DNA of 12,545 nucleotides from Archangium sp. (GTDB taxonomy: Bacteria; Myxococcota; Myxococcia; Myxococcales; Myxococcaceae). Both the position numbers and the translations under genes were made by a program. Below the pieces are notes generated by a model. That model had not been told where the DNA came from, did not search any database, and saw nothing but the letters and a program-made list of their open reading frames with translations. Below, piece by piece: positions 1 to 6,870 of the stretch (positions are counted from its first letter, which is position 1; each line of letters starts with the position of its first letter). Where the stretch lies: NCBI GenBank assembly GCA_016793585.1, contig JAEUJR010000248.1:1-12545 (forward strand). The letters are read 5' to 3'.

Positions 1-1104
1 GTGCCCTGGTACTGCTTCGTCATTTCGTGCAGCGACGCGGGCGTGACGACCTCGCGCTGCAGTCCGCGCACCTGCTCGGGTTGCTGCGACGTTGCAGGAG
101 TCTGTCAGGACGGCAACCAGCCGGGGGCGTGCGGGCTCGGCGGCGTGGCGTGCAACACCTGCCCCGACTTCGCGTGTGAGTTCGGGCGCTGTGTCGCGGC
201 CCGGTGCGGGCCGGACACCTGTCGAGGCTGCTGCGTTGGTGAGACCTGCGTCGTCGGAAGCAGCCCCTTCTCCTGTGGCGTGAACGGGGTTCAGTGTCAG
301 GCCTGTGGACCGGCCAGCTGCGTCGACGGCGTGTGCCGGACCAGCTGCAACTCCAGCAACTGCGCGGGGTGTTGTGACGAGCGGGGCAACTGTCAGCCCG
401 GCAATACCCAGTCGAACTGCGGCACCAGCGGCAATGCGTGCGCGACCTGCGTCGGAGCGTGGCGCTGTGACGGGCTTCGCTGCGCGGCTCCGCCAACGTG
501 CGCGAACTGCACCGCCGGGCAGTGTTGTCTCGAGGGAGCGTGCGTGAACCTGAATGCGACGCGCTGCGCCCGCAAAGGTGGCTCTCCAAACGAGGACTGT
601 CGCGTCTGTGGCGGGCCCGAGACGTGCGGCGGTGGCTCCGAGCAGGGGTTCTGCGTTCGACCCGGCAACCGGCCGCTGGGTTCGAGCTGCACCTGGGACG
701 GCGACTGCGCCGCAGGAGCCTCCGGTCGCCCGACGTGCCTCACCGGTCTCGCGTGGGGAACGGGCTATTGCAGCGACGAGTGCACGAGCGCGACCTGCCC
801 TGCTCCCGACGTCTGCAGCTCGTACCAGTCGCAGACCGTCTGCTTGAAAGGCTGCTCCGTGGCGGGCTCGACGTGCGCGAACCCCGACACGATCTGCGAC
901 GTGCTCGACGGCGGAGCGCTGGGCTGCGTGCCGAAGTGCACCGCGTCGACCGCGAACCTGCAGTGCGAGAGCGGCCGCTGTCATGCGGACGGCAGGTGTT
1001 GCGGGCGCTCGGGCAACGTCTGCTGCGACACCGGTTCACCGTGCAGCGGCCCGGGGCGTGATGGTGGCGTGTCGGCGTGTCGACTCGACGGAACCTGCTC
1101 GTGA
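1..1104 (+). CDS. Cysteine-rich (probably secreted) repeat protein, 5' end outside window
   Basis: The frame is open from the first base and ends at TGA 1102-1104. A GTG codon sits at base 1, but no signal peptide follows it, so the true start probably lies to the left; at least 367 residues are seen. Residues 20-64, 69-112 and 116-161 are three copies of a module with spacing C-x4-C-x-G-C-C, then a Gly-Cys, then C-G-x2-G-x2-C-x2-C. A looser fourth copy starts near residue 167. From about residue 226 the cysteine pattern changes to CxxDxDC-type, as in other myxobacterial secreted proteins. No enzyme motif is visible. The high paired-cysteine content implies an oxidised, extracytoplasmic location (inference). 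The same module occurs near the C-terminus of the protease encoded at 1626-3917. A role in binding or display is possible, but the function is unknown. I am confident it is coding and not confident of any role. Confidence -1.
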   Translation: MPWYCFVISCSDAGVTTSRCSPRTCSGCCDVAGVCQDGNQPGACGLGGVACNTCPDFACEFGRCVAARCGPDTCRGCCVGETCVVGSSPFSCGVNGVQCQACGPASCVDGVCRTSCNSSNCAGCCDERGNCQPGNTQSNCGTSGNACATCVGAWRCDGLRCAAPPTCANCTAGQCCLEGACVNLNATRCARKGGSPNEDCRVCGGPETCGGGSEQGFCVRPGNRPLGSSCTWDGDCAAGASGRPTCLTGLAWGTGYCSDECTSATCPAPDVCSSYQSQTVCLKGCSVAGSTCANPDTICDVLDGGALGCVPKCTASTANLQCESGRCHADGRCCGRSGNVCCDTGSPCSGPGRDGGVSACRLDGTCS

Positions 1105-1691
1105 TTCAGGAGACGTGCGAGCGCTGCGGCACGTGTCACCGCTCGACACGCTCGTCGTCGGCATCACGCGCGTGTGTATGAACTGCGAACCGCGGAGCGT
1201 GGGACTCAGCGGCATCGACGAACGCACCAGCGAGCGTTGGTCTGCTGCGAGCAGCCCAGCATCGGCACCGAGTTCACCAGCAGCCCGATGAGCTGAGCTG
1301 GTTCTCCCGATACCGACCTTCGTCGTGCTCATCGACGACACCGTCGTCACGCTCATCGTGAGCGGCTGGAAAGAACGCCTCGAGCAGCACCAGCGCTCGC
1401 CGGCCAAGCGGTGGCTCCGCTGACTCGAGTTGGTGACGGGGTTCGTAGGATCCGGTCTCGCCGGAGCGTTCCGGGCTCGCGCACGTTGAACGAGTTCGAC
1501 GGCCGTCGGCGCGCAAGCTCAACAGCGCAGCCGAGCGGCACGACGCAATCGAGGCCGAGCGCAGGCTCGCCGTCGCGCACGCGAAGAACTCGAGCGCGAA
1601 CGAGGACACTTCAGCCGGCGAAAGCTCAGCGACGGCGGCGACGCAGCAGCCCGACCGCGAGGAGCAGCAACGGCGAGAGCTCAGCCGATGA
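1101..1691 (+). pseudogene. Possible decayed gene in the 521-base gap after the cysteine-rich gene
   Basis: No intact gene fits this gap, but protein-like stretches appear on the + strand in successive frames. A GTG at 1101 overlaps the previous stop as GTGA and begins with VIQETCERCGTCH. From about 1135 another frame reads SPLDTLVVGITRVCMNCE, up to a stop at 1289. A third frame covers 1237-1296. Bases 1292-1420 include the hydrophobic piece TFVVLIDDTVVTLIVSGW and end in TGA 1421-1423; the same frame continues with LVTGFVGSGLAGAFRA up to TGA 1487. Bases 1449-1688 in the next frame read AERHDAIEAERRLAVAHA with very high third-position GC. Together this looks like a small membrane protein with a Cys-pair N-terminus and a charged helical tail, broken by frameshifts and stops. 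The end overlaps the last codons of the convergent protease gene. This is inference; sequencing errors or chance open frames in GC-rich DNA are alternatives. Confidence -1.
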
Positions 1692-3917
1692 GCACCCGAG
1701 GCAGCTCGACGTCGCCGGCTTCGCCACACACATGCCCGCGTTGCACGTCTGCGTGTTCGCGCACACCTTGCATTCGGCACCGCTCACGCCGCAGCGCTCG
1801 CTCGAGGGGAACGAGACGCAGATGCCGCTCGCACAGCAGCCCATGCAGTTCGACGGACCGCACGTGACGCCGACTCCAGCGCCCGAGCCGCCGCCGACAC
1901 CCGACGTGCCACCACCGGTGCCCGACGTGCCACCGCCGACACCCGACGTGCCACCGCCCGTGCCCGACGTGCCACCGCCCGTGCCCGACGTTCCGCCGCC
2001 GACACCCGACGTGCCACCGCCCGTGCCCGACGTTCCACCGCCCGTGCCCGACGTTCCACCGCCCGTGCCCGACGTTCCGCCGCCCGTGCCCGACGTTCCG
2101 CCGCCGGTGCCCGACGTTCCGCCGCCGGTGCCCGACGTTCCGCCGCCCGCAGGTCCACCACCGGCGCTTCCACCACCAGCCCCACCGGGAATGCACACGT
2201 TCGCGCCGCCCACGTTCGAACACGTGAAGCCCGTTCCACACGGCACCGGCGCCGTCGGCGTGCACGGCGTTCGACACGTGCCTGAGGAGCACCGGAGCCC
2301 CGTGCGGCAGATGCGAATCGGTACGGTGAACGAACACGCCTGGCCTTCATCGGCGGTCTCCGACGGGCCGCAGACACAGACGCCTCCTCCACCCGAGACA
2401 GCTGCGCAGGCCGCGCACGTTCCAGGGTTGGTCGGGTTGCACGGAGAGCGGCACAGCCCCGCCACGCAGTTGAGCCCCGACTGACAGCTCACGGTCGCGC
2501 TGCACGCCTGACACAGGCTCGCTCCTGACGACGGCACACACACGCGCTCGGTCGAGCCAGACAAGCCGGTGCACGACTGGCCCGAGGTGCAGGTCGTCGA
2601 CGTGCAGCCCGCGCACTCACCGAGGCCGTTGCAGCAGCTGCGACAGAAGGCGAGGTTCGGGTCGGTCGCGTCGGTGATGCACTGCCCGCACATGTTGCAG
2701 ACGCCCGAGACTTCGCAGCGGTCTCCGACGTTGCCCGTCGGGTTGCAGCTGCCGCCCACGCACTCGTAGCCGGGCGCGCAGTCGGTCGCCGCCGTCGCCA
2801 CCGTGCACTGGTTCGTGCAGCTCGCCGTGGGAATGCAGTACGACGACGTACCGATGGTGGTGCAGTTGTAGCCAGCGCCGCACGCACCCGCGACCGAGGG
2901 GTTGCACGTCGTCGAGCACCAGTTGTTGCCCGAGCCGTTGGTGAGGCACTGCCCCGTGACGCAGTCGGCGCCCGTCGTGCAGAAACGGCAGAGGTCAGAC
3001 ACGCCCACCTGCGGCAGACACGCGAAGCCCGCCGTCGAGGCCTGACACGAGAAGCCGGTGGGGCATGTGGCGCCCACGGCCGTGCAGTCCTGCGTGCAGA
3101 TGAGGTTGGTCGAGCCCGACGCGCCTTCACACACGCGGCCGCCCGCGCACTGGGTGGCGCTCGTGCAGGTCGCGCCCTGACCGCCTGCCGCGCCCGGGTA
3201 CATCGTGCAGAGGTCGCTCACATCGGGCGCCAGCAGCGCGCGCTTCACCACGCCATTGCCGACCGACGGGTTCATCACCGCGTTGCCAGAGTTCGTGTGG
3301 TCCATGCCGACGAAGTGGCCGGCCTCGTGGGTGACGACGCTCTCGTAGTCGATGGCCGTCTGGCGCCCGTCGTTCGCCCAGGTGGAGTTGTTGTTCAGCT
3401 CCATGTCGGCGTCGGTGATTTCGCCGGGGAAGAACGAGGTGGTGGTGACGCCGAGCGTGCCGCTGCCGTGCCGCCAGAAGTTGCCGCCCAGCCAGATGAC
3501 GTTGTTGTTGCCGTCGTTGCCGTTGATGGCGGTGGTGCCGGTCGGTGACGCGTACGTGCCCTGGAACTCGAAGTTCATCGAGGTGGTGCAGGTGAGCGCG
3601 GTGTTCGACACCGACCACTTCTGAAACGCCGACTGCATGCCGGTGAGCACCACCGCGTACGACACCGCCTGCGTGCCGTTGATGGCCATCGCGCTCGTGC
3701 CGGCGCCCGTGCCGCTCGGCCGGTTCCACACGGCGGTCGCGAAGCGCACCTCGGGGTAACACTTGCCCGTGAGGCACGACATGTTCGTCGTCGTCTGGTT
3801 GGTGGCGCGCACCCGGCACGACGTGGTGCAGCTGTCGAGCGACCAACGGTTCGAGCCCGGCGTCGCGAGCACGGGGAGCGACAACGACACGAGGGCGAAC
3901 GTGAGCAGGCGGTTCAT
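1626..3917 (-). CDS. Secreted matrixin-type zinc metalloprotease with MYXO-CTERM-like sorting tail
   Basis: The gene encodes 763 residues. Residues 1-18 form a signal peptide. The catalytic domain spans roughly residues 25-242: HEAGHFVGMDH at 197-207 is the metzincin zinc site (H197, H201, H207; catalytic E198), M215 in AVMNPS is a candidate Met-turn, and DVSDLCTMYPG closes the domain as in matrixins (family M10). Residues 243-585 are cysteine-rich repeats. Residues 593-676 are a Gly/Thr/Ser linker of 7-residue repeats, and 686-731 a CxGCC cysteine module. The tail at 737-763 (CLGCSS, a leucine-rich helix, five arginines) matches the MYXO-CTERM pattern used by myxobacteria to sort proteins to the surface. 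A plausible reading is a surface-anchored or released protease, with substrate unknown. The ATG overlaps the upstream gene's TGA as ATGA, with AAGGG 9 bases before it inside that gene, so the two are probably co-translated. I am very sure of the family. Confidence -1.
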   Translation of the reverse strand: MNRLLTFALVSLSLPVLATPGSNRWSLDSCTTSCRVRATNQTTTNMSCLTGKCYPEVRFATAVWNRPSGTGAGTSAMAINGTQAVSYAVVLTGMQSAFQKWSVSNTALTCTTSMNFEFQGTYASPTGTTAINGNDGNNNVIWLGGNFWRHGSGTLGVTTTSFFPGEITDADMELNNNSTWANDGRQTAIDYESVVTHEAGHFVGMDHTNSGNAVMNPSVGNGVVKRALLAPDVSDLCTMYPGAAGGQGATCTSATQCAGGRVCEGASGSTNLICTQDCTAVGATCPTGFSCQASTAGFACLPQVGVSDLCRFCTTGADCVTGQCLTNGSGNNWCSTTCNPSVAGACGAGYNCTTIGTSSYCIPTASCTNQCTVATAATDCAPGYECVGGSCNPTGNVGDRCEVSGVCNMCGQCITDATDPNLAFCRSCCNGLGECAGCTSTTCTSGQSCTGLSGSTERVCVPSSGASLCQACSATVSCQSGLNCVAGLCRSPCNPTNPGTCAACAAVSGGGGVCVCGPSETADEGQACSFTVPIRICRTGLRCSSGTCRTPCTPTAPVPCGTGFTCSNVGGANVCIPGGAGGGSAGGGPAGGGTSGTGGGTSGTGGGTSGTGGGTSGTGGGTSGTGGGTSGTGGGTSGVGGGTSGTGGGTSGTGGGTSGVGGGTSGTGGGTSGVGGGSGAGVGVTCGPSNCMGCCASGICVSFPSSERCGVSGAECKVCANTQTCNAGMCVAKPATSSCLGCSSAELSPLLLLAVGLLRRRRR
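1888..2139 (-). repeat. 12 x 21-bp tandem repeat encoding a Gly/Thr/Ser linker
   Basis: Twelve uninterrupted 21-base units lie inside the protease gene. Read on the - strand they encode variants of G-G-G-T-S-G-T/V, residues about 593-676. Most differences between units are at third positions or swap Thr for Val. The stretch probably forms a flexible stalk that holds the catalytic part away from the C-terminal anchor (inference). Repeats this regular can gain or lose units by slippage, so the length may differ between strains. Confidence -1.
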
Positions 3918-4471
3918 CGCGCACCGCCCTTCACCGCGACACGAATGCGGGCGAGGAACGCGTCGGCCGTGCCGAGGGTCTCACGCTCGTCGACGGGCCG
4001 AATCACGCCCTTCGTGCCCGGCAGCGCGAACGAGAGCCCCGAGAGGTCTCGCAGCGCCACCGTCTGGCCGCCCTTCTGCACCAGCGACACCTTCGCGGCG
4101 CTCATGGAGTACGGCACGAACGCGTCGGGCACGTCGACGGCGGGCTCGAGGAACAGCACCACGTCTTCGCCGGGCGTGAAGGTCGCCACGCCCGACACGC
4201 GCTGCGAGAACGTGCCGACCGTGCCTCCGGGCTGCTTCACCAGCACCGTCGTGCGCGGCGTGCCCTTGAGCACCTCCCGCACCACGACCTCCGACGTCGT
4301 CCAGATGCCGCGATGGCCCTCGTCCCACTGGGTGTCGACGCGGTGAACGGTGCCCCGCACGACGAGGGGCGACTTCGCGGTCAGCTCCTCCATCGACAGC
4401 GAGAGCACGACGGTCGCGAGCGCAGACAGCGGCGCGAACAGCGCCAGCGCGAACAGAAGACGACGTTGCAT
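3914..4471 (-). CDS. Small exported protein of unknown function, coupled to the matrixin protease
   Basis: The gene encodes 185 residues from ATG 4471. This start is chosen because GGAG (complement of 4478-4481) lies 6 bases before it and a signal peptide, MQRRLLFALALFAPLSALA, follows directly. An in-frame ATG at 4483 lacks a ribosome site, and further upstream codons would run into the bioD leader. The mature part is mostly predicted strands. It contains RGTVHRVDTQWDEG, then VVVREVLKGTPRTTVLVKQPGG, and FTPGEDVVLFLEP near the middle. I recall similar short exported proteins beside matrixins in delta-proteobacterial genomes, but I know of no assigned function. Its TGA overlaps the protease ATG by four bases, so both are probably made together. 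It could be a chaperone, inhibitor or binding partner for the protease (inference). There are no mature cysteines and no lipobox. Confidence -1.
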   Translation of the reverse strand: MQRRLLFALALFAPLSALATVVLSLSMEELTAKSPLVVRGTVHRVDTQWDEGHRGIWTTSEVVVREVLKGTPRTTVLVKQPGGTVGTFSQRVSGVATFTPGEDVVLFLEPAVDVPDAFVPYSMSAAKVSLVQKGGQTVALRDLSGLSFALPGTKGVIRPVDERETLGTADAFLARIRVAVKGGAR

Positions 4472-4612
4472 TGAAGACTCCATGCGGTGCCGCGGGAGAC
4501 GGGCTCTCTTCGGCCAGAGAGTGGCTGCTGTGTAGCCAGAGCGAGGCACCTTGCCAACCCGCGCCATCGGGAACGATTGCCCCGCGGCCGTGTCGAGGTC
4601 ACAAGGGCTCCC
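4472..4612. promoter_or_regulatory. Divergent promoter region between the protease unit and bioD, with two small hairpins
   Basis: These 141 bases separate two divergent starts and must hold promoters for both. Two perfect inverted repeats lie side by side: CTCTCT/AGAGAG (4504-4509 and 4516-4521, 6-base loop) and TGGCT/AGCCA (4522-4526 and 4534-4538, 7-base loop). I see no convincing -35/-10 pair and no sequence resembling a BirA biotin operator. The ribosome site for bioD (AAGGG) and that for the small exported protein (GGAG on the - strand) lie at the two ends. Confidence -1.
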
Positions 4613-5284
4613 ATGACACCGCGGTACTTCGTCACTGGCACCGACACGGGCGTGGGCAAGACGCAGGTGAGCGCGGCGCTGCTGCGGCTGATGGTGAAGC
4701 GCGGCCATCGGCCCTTCGCGTTCAAGCCGTTCGAGAGCGGCATGGCGTCACTCGACGCGCCGGGCGATGGGCTCGCGCTGCAGCACGCCGGCGGAGGCTG
4801 GCAGCCGCTCGAGACGGTGAGCCTGTTTCGCTTCAGGGCACCGCTGGCTCCCGCGATGGCGGCGAGGCGGGAGCGTCGCGCGACGTCGTGGCGAGCGATG
4901 GTGTCGACGTTCGCGTCATTCGGCGGCGGCGCGGGGGTGGTCGAGGGCGCAGGCGGGCTGCGGGTGCCGTTGGATTCGCGGCACGACGTCATCGACGCCA
5001 TCGCCGCGCTGAAGCTGCCCGCGGTGGTCGTCGCGCGCTCGGCGCTCGGCACCATCAACCACACGACGTTGACGCTCGAGGCGCTGGCGGCGCGACGGCT
5101 CCGCGTCGCCGCGGTGGTGATGGTCTCGTCAGCGGCGGGCTCGGGTGACCCCTCGGTGGCGCTCAACAAGGCCGAGCTCGAGGCGAGGTTTCCGGGGGTT
5201 CGTTTCCTGGGGCCGGTACCGTTTCTCGAAGCTGTGCTCCCGCGGGCTCGGGCCTTCGAGCGCGCGCTCTCGACGCTCGTCTGA
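4613..5284 (+). CDS. bioD: ATP-dependent dethiobiotin synthetase
   Basis: BioD closes the ureido ring of dethiobiotin from 7,8-diaminopelargonate, CO2 and ATP, the penultimate step of biotin synthesis in the cytoplasm. The protein has 223 residues, close to the 225 of the E. coli enzyme. It starts YFVTGTDTGVGKT, with the P-loop GTDTGVGKT at residues 9-17. Other family landmarks are FKPFESG (K38 and S42, equivalent to the E. coli substrate-site Lys37 and Ser41), GDGLALQ (D52), VEGAGG (E111) and TINHTTLT (near residue 148). The ATG at 4613 is preceded by AAGGG with a 5-base spacer; the frame extends further upstream but lacks a good start there. No other biotin genes are in the window, so this copy stands apart from any bio operon visible here. 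The call is firm; the substrate follows from the conserved motifs. Confidence -1.
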   Translation: MTPRYFVTGTDTGVGKTQVSAALLRLMVKRGHRPFAFKPFESGMASLDAPGDGLALQHAGGGWQPLETVSLFRFRAPLAPAMAARRERRATSWRAMVSTFASFGGGAGVVEGAGGLRVPLDSRHDVIDAIAALKLPAVVVARSALGTINHTTLTLEALAARRLRVAAVVMVSSAAGSGDPSVALNKAELEARFPGVRFLGPVPFLEAVLPRARAFERALSTLV

Positions 5285-5383
5285 CGAACGAATCGCCGCG
5301 AGAACACTCGCCGCGCGCGCGTCAGAGTCGTGACGGCCGTTCGAACGAATGTCATTTGCCAGTGCGGTCGCTAGCCTTCTTCG

Positions 5384-6442
5384 ATGCGTGTGCTGGTCGC
5401 TGATGATTCCGAGACCCAACGGGCTCAGCTGGCGGGGCTCCTCAGGCGAGCGGGCCACGAGGTGATCTCGGTGGTCGATGGTTCGCAGGCGCTGACGGCG
5501 CTGCTCGACGTGAACGGGCCACACCTGGCGCTGATCGACTGGGAGATGCCGGGCCTCGATGGTGTCGACGTCTGCCGGCGAGTGCGAGAGGCGCCACTGG
5601 GCATTCGCCCGCACCTCGTGTTGCTCACCGCGAGAACCGAGAAGCAAGACGTGGTCGACGGCCTCAAAGCCGGCGCAGACGACTTCCTGTCGAAGCCGCC
5701 GGTGCCGGCCGAGCTGATGGCGCGGCTGAAGGTCGGGCAACGCAACGTCGAGATTCAGCTCGAGCTCGAGGTGCGCACGAAGGCGCTCGAGGCGGCGCTG
5801 GCCAGGCTCGACGCGGTGAACGTGGTGGCGTCGCGCATTGGACTGCCCGAGGCGCAGCCCGTCGCGACCGCGGAGCAGCTGCTCGAGCAGGCACTCACCG
5901 AGGTGACGAAGGCGGTGACGGTGAAGGTCAGCGGCGAGGTGACGCGAGCGCTGGGCTCGCTCGTGTTGCCGTCCGAGGGCCGGTGGCTCGACGTCATGCT
6001 CGAGGTGACGGGCAGCATCGAGCGCTCGGTGGCGAACGCGTCGAGTGGCCGCGAGCTGGTCGGCGATCTGCTGACGATGATGCTGCAGCGCGCGCACGCG
6101 GCGTTCGACCAGCGACGGGAGCGGTCGCTCGTTCCTTTTCCCGGGCGGGTCGTGACGGGTGCGATGGCAGAAGGCGCGCGGATCAGCGCGGGCCCGTGGA
6201 CCATGTCGGTGGCGAGTCAGTCACTGCAGCGCGCGTCGACGACGTTCTCGCAGTTGGCGCCGAACGTGGTGCTGCTCTCGGCGCTTCGGCCTGCGTCGAT
6301 GGCGGTCGAGGTGTTGCGCGCGGGCACCTTGCTCAAACCGTCGCACCTGGAGCGCACGAAGGGGTTCTTCAAGGGCTCCGATGCGGCGAGCGAGGTCGAG
6401 GTAGCGACGCCGTCGGCACTGGCGCTCGCGACGCACGGCTGA
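5384..6442 (+). CDS. Response regulator with an uncharacterised, possibly CheX-like C-terminal domain
   Basis: The protein has 352 residues. Residues 1-118 are a complete receiver domain: acidic pair D7/D8, phosphoacceptor D52 in LIDWEMPGLDG, T82 in LLTAR and K104 in SKP, so it should accept phosphate from a histidine kinase. Residues 119-150 are charged and helical (RNVEIQLELEVRTKALEAAL) and may form a coiled-coil linker. There is no DNA-binding, GGDEF, HD-GYP or kinase motif. Residues 224-259 (ELVGDLLTMMLQRAHAAF, then PFPGRVVTG) resemble the CheX/CheC pattern of a helix carrying an E-L-x-N-M-like motif followed by a PxVxxG strand. This is only a resemblance from memory, and the usual catalytic Glu/Asn pair is not clear. 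No ribosome site is evident before the ATG and no kinase is adjacent, so the partner must be encoded elsewhere. The last 20 residues look disordered. Confidence -1.
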   Translation: MRVLVADDSETQRAQLAGLLRRAGHEVISVVDGSQALTALLDVNGPHLALIDWEMPGLDGVDVCRRVREAPLGIRPHLVLLTARTEKQDVVDGLKAGADDFLSKPPVPAELMARLKVGQRNVEIQLELEVRTKALEAALARLDAVNVVASRIGLPEAQPVATAEQLLEQALTEVTKAVTVKVSGEVTRALGSLVLPSEGRWLDVMLEVTGSIERSVANASSGRELVGDLLTMMLQRAHAAFDQRRERSLVPFPGRVVTGAMAEGARISAGPWTMSVASQSLQRASTTFSQLAPNVVLLSALRPASMAVEVLRAGTLLKPSHLERTKGFFKGSDAASEVEVATPSALALATHG

Positions 6443-6455
6443 GCGGTTGGCGATG

Positions 6456-6479
6456 TCCGAGAAGAGCGAAAGGCTCGGA
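6456..6479 (+). terminator. Possible hairpin terminator after the response-regulator gene
   Basis: TCCGAG (6456-6461) and CTCGGA (6474-6479) are perfect 6-base inverted arms with a 12-base loop, 14 bases after the TGA. There is no T-run, so it is a weak candidate. A chance hairpin in GC-rich DNA is a real alternative. Confidence -1.
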
Positions 6480-6547
6480 GCGAGCGCGGGATGGTGATGG
6501 TGCCTGAAGCCTCGATTGTGCGCGGGTCGCGAGGAATCGCCCCGGGT

Positions 6548-6733
6548 CCGAGGCCGATGGCCGCTGCCGTCGGCGCCCCTCCTTCCGAAGCGCTTCGCAG
6601 CTCGTGACCGATACATCGCTCGCCGAGGTCGATGGCCGACGGTCGCGTCGGGGCCCCACCGTCCGAACCGCGCACACTCGGCGCTTCGCAGCTCGTGACC
6701 GACGCCGTCCCTCGCGTTCGAGGTCGATGACCG
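6548..6733. repeat. Imperfect tandem repeat, about two and a quarter copies
   Basis: The block CCGAGGYCGATGGCCG occurs at 6548-6563 and 6623-6638, and a diverged form (TCGAGGTCGATGACCG) at 6718-6733. The block GCGCTTCGCAGCTCGTGACC (plus GA) is identical at 6590-6611 and 6681-6702. Unit lengths are therefore 75 and 95 bases; the longer unit has an insertion before the second block. The repeat is not coding in any convincing frame and has no terminal inverted repeats or CRISPR-like spacing. Confidence -1.
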
Positions 6734-6870
6734 CGCGGTCTCAAGCGGCCGCCGGTCGACGAGGTGGCGAGATCATTCCTTCGGAAACTGCTCGCACTCG
6801 AGGCTTGGGAGCACACCGGCCGCTACCCGCGCTCCGTTGCTGCAGTCGTTCGCCGTGACGAGCCGACCCG

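Larger units (their letters stand above)
6443..6870. other. Convergent intergenic region without a recognisable gene
   Basis: These 428 bases lie between two genes that end toward each other. The open frames here are short or are shadows of the repeat. The region holds a small hairpin just after the response-regulator stop and an imperfect tandem repeat at 6548-6733, both listed separately. I see no tRNA, no convincing small RNA and no IS element. Confidence -1.

Noticed and set aside
1411..2484. Long + strand open frame with Pro-Pro-Pro-Val-Pro-Asp-Val repeats, TonB-like in look
   Set aside because: It is the antisense of the protease Gly/Thr/Ser linker and cysteine region; the - strand reading has a signal peptide, HExxH site and sorting tail.
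4472..4708. N-terminal extension of the small exported protein to 4708
   Set aside because: It would bury the signal peptide and run antisense through the bioD start; ATG 4471 has a proper GGAG site.
5272..5300. Terminator at the end of bioD (TCGTC-T-GACGA over the stop)
   Set aside because: A one-base loop cannot form a hairpin and no T-run follows.
4381..5355. 324-codon - strand open frame over bioD
   Set aside because: Ser/Arg/Thr-rich antisense shadow of bioD.
6548..6733. CRISPR-like array
   Set aside because: Only two to three unequal copies, with no uniform spacers and no cas genes.
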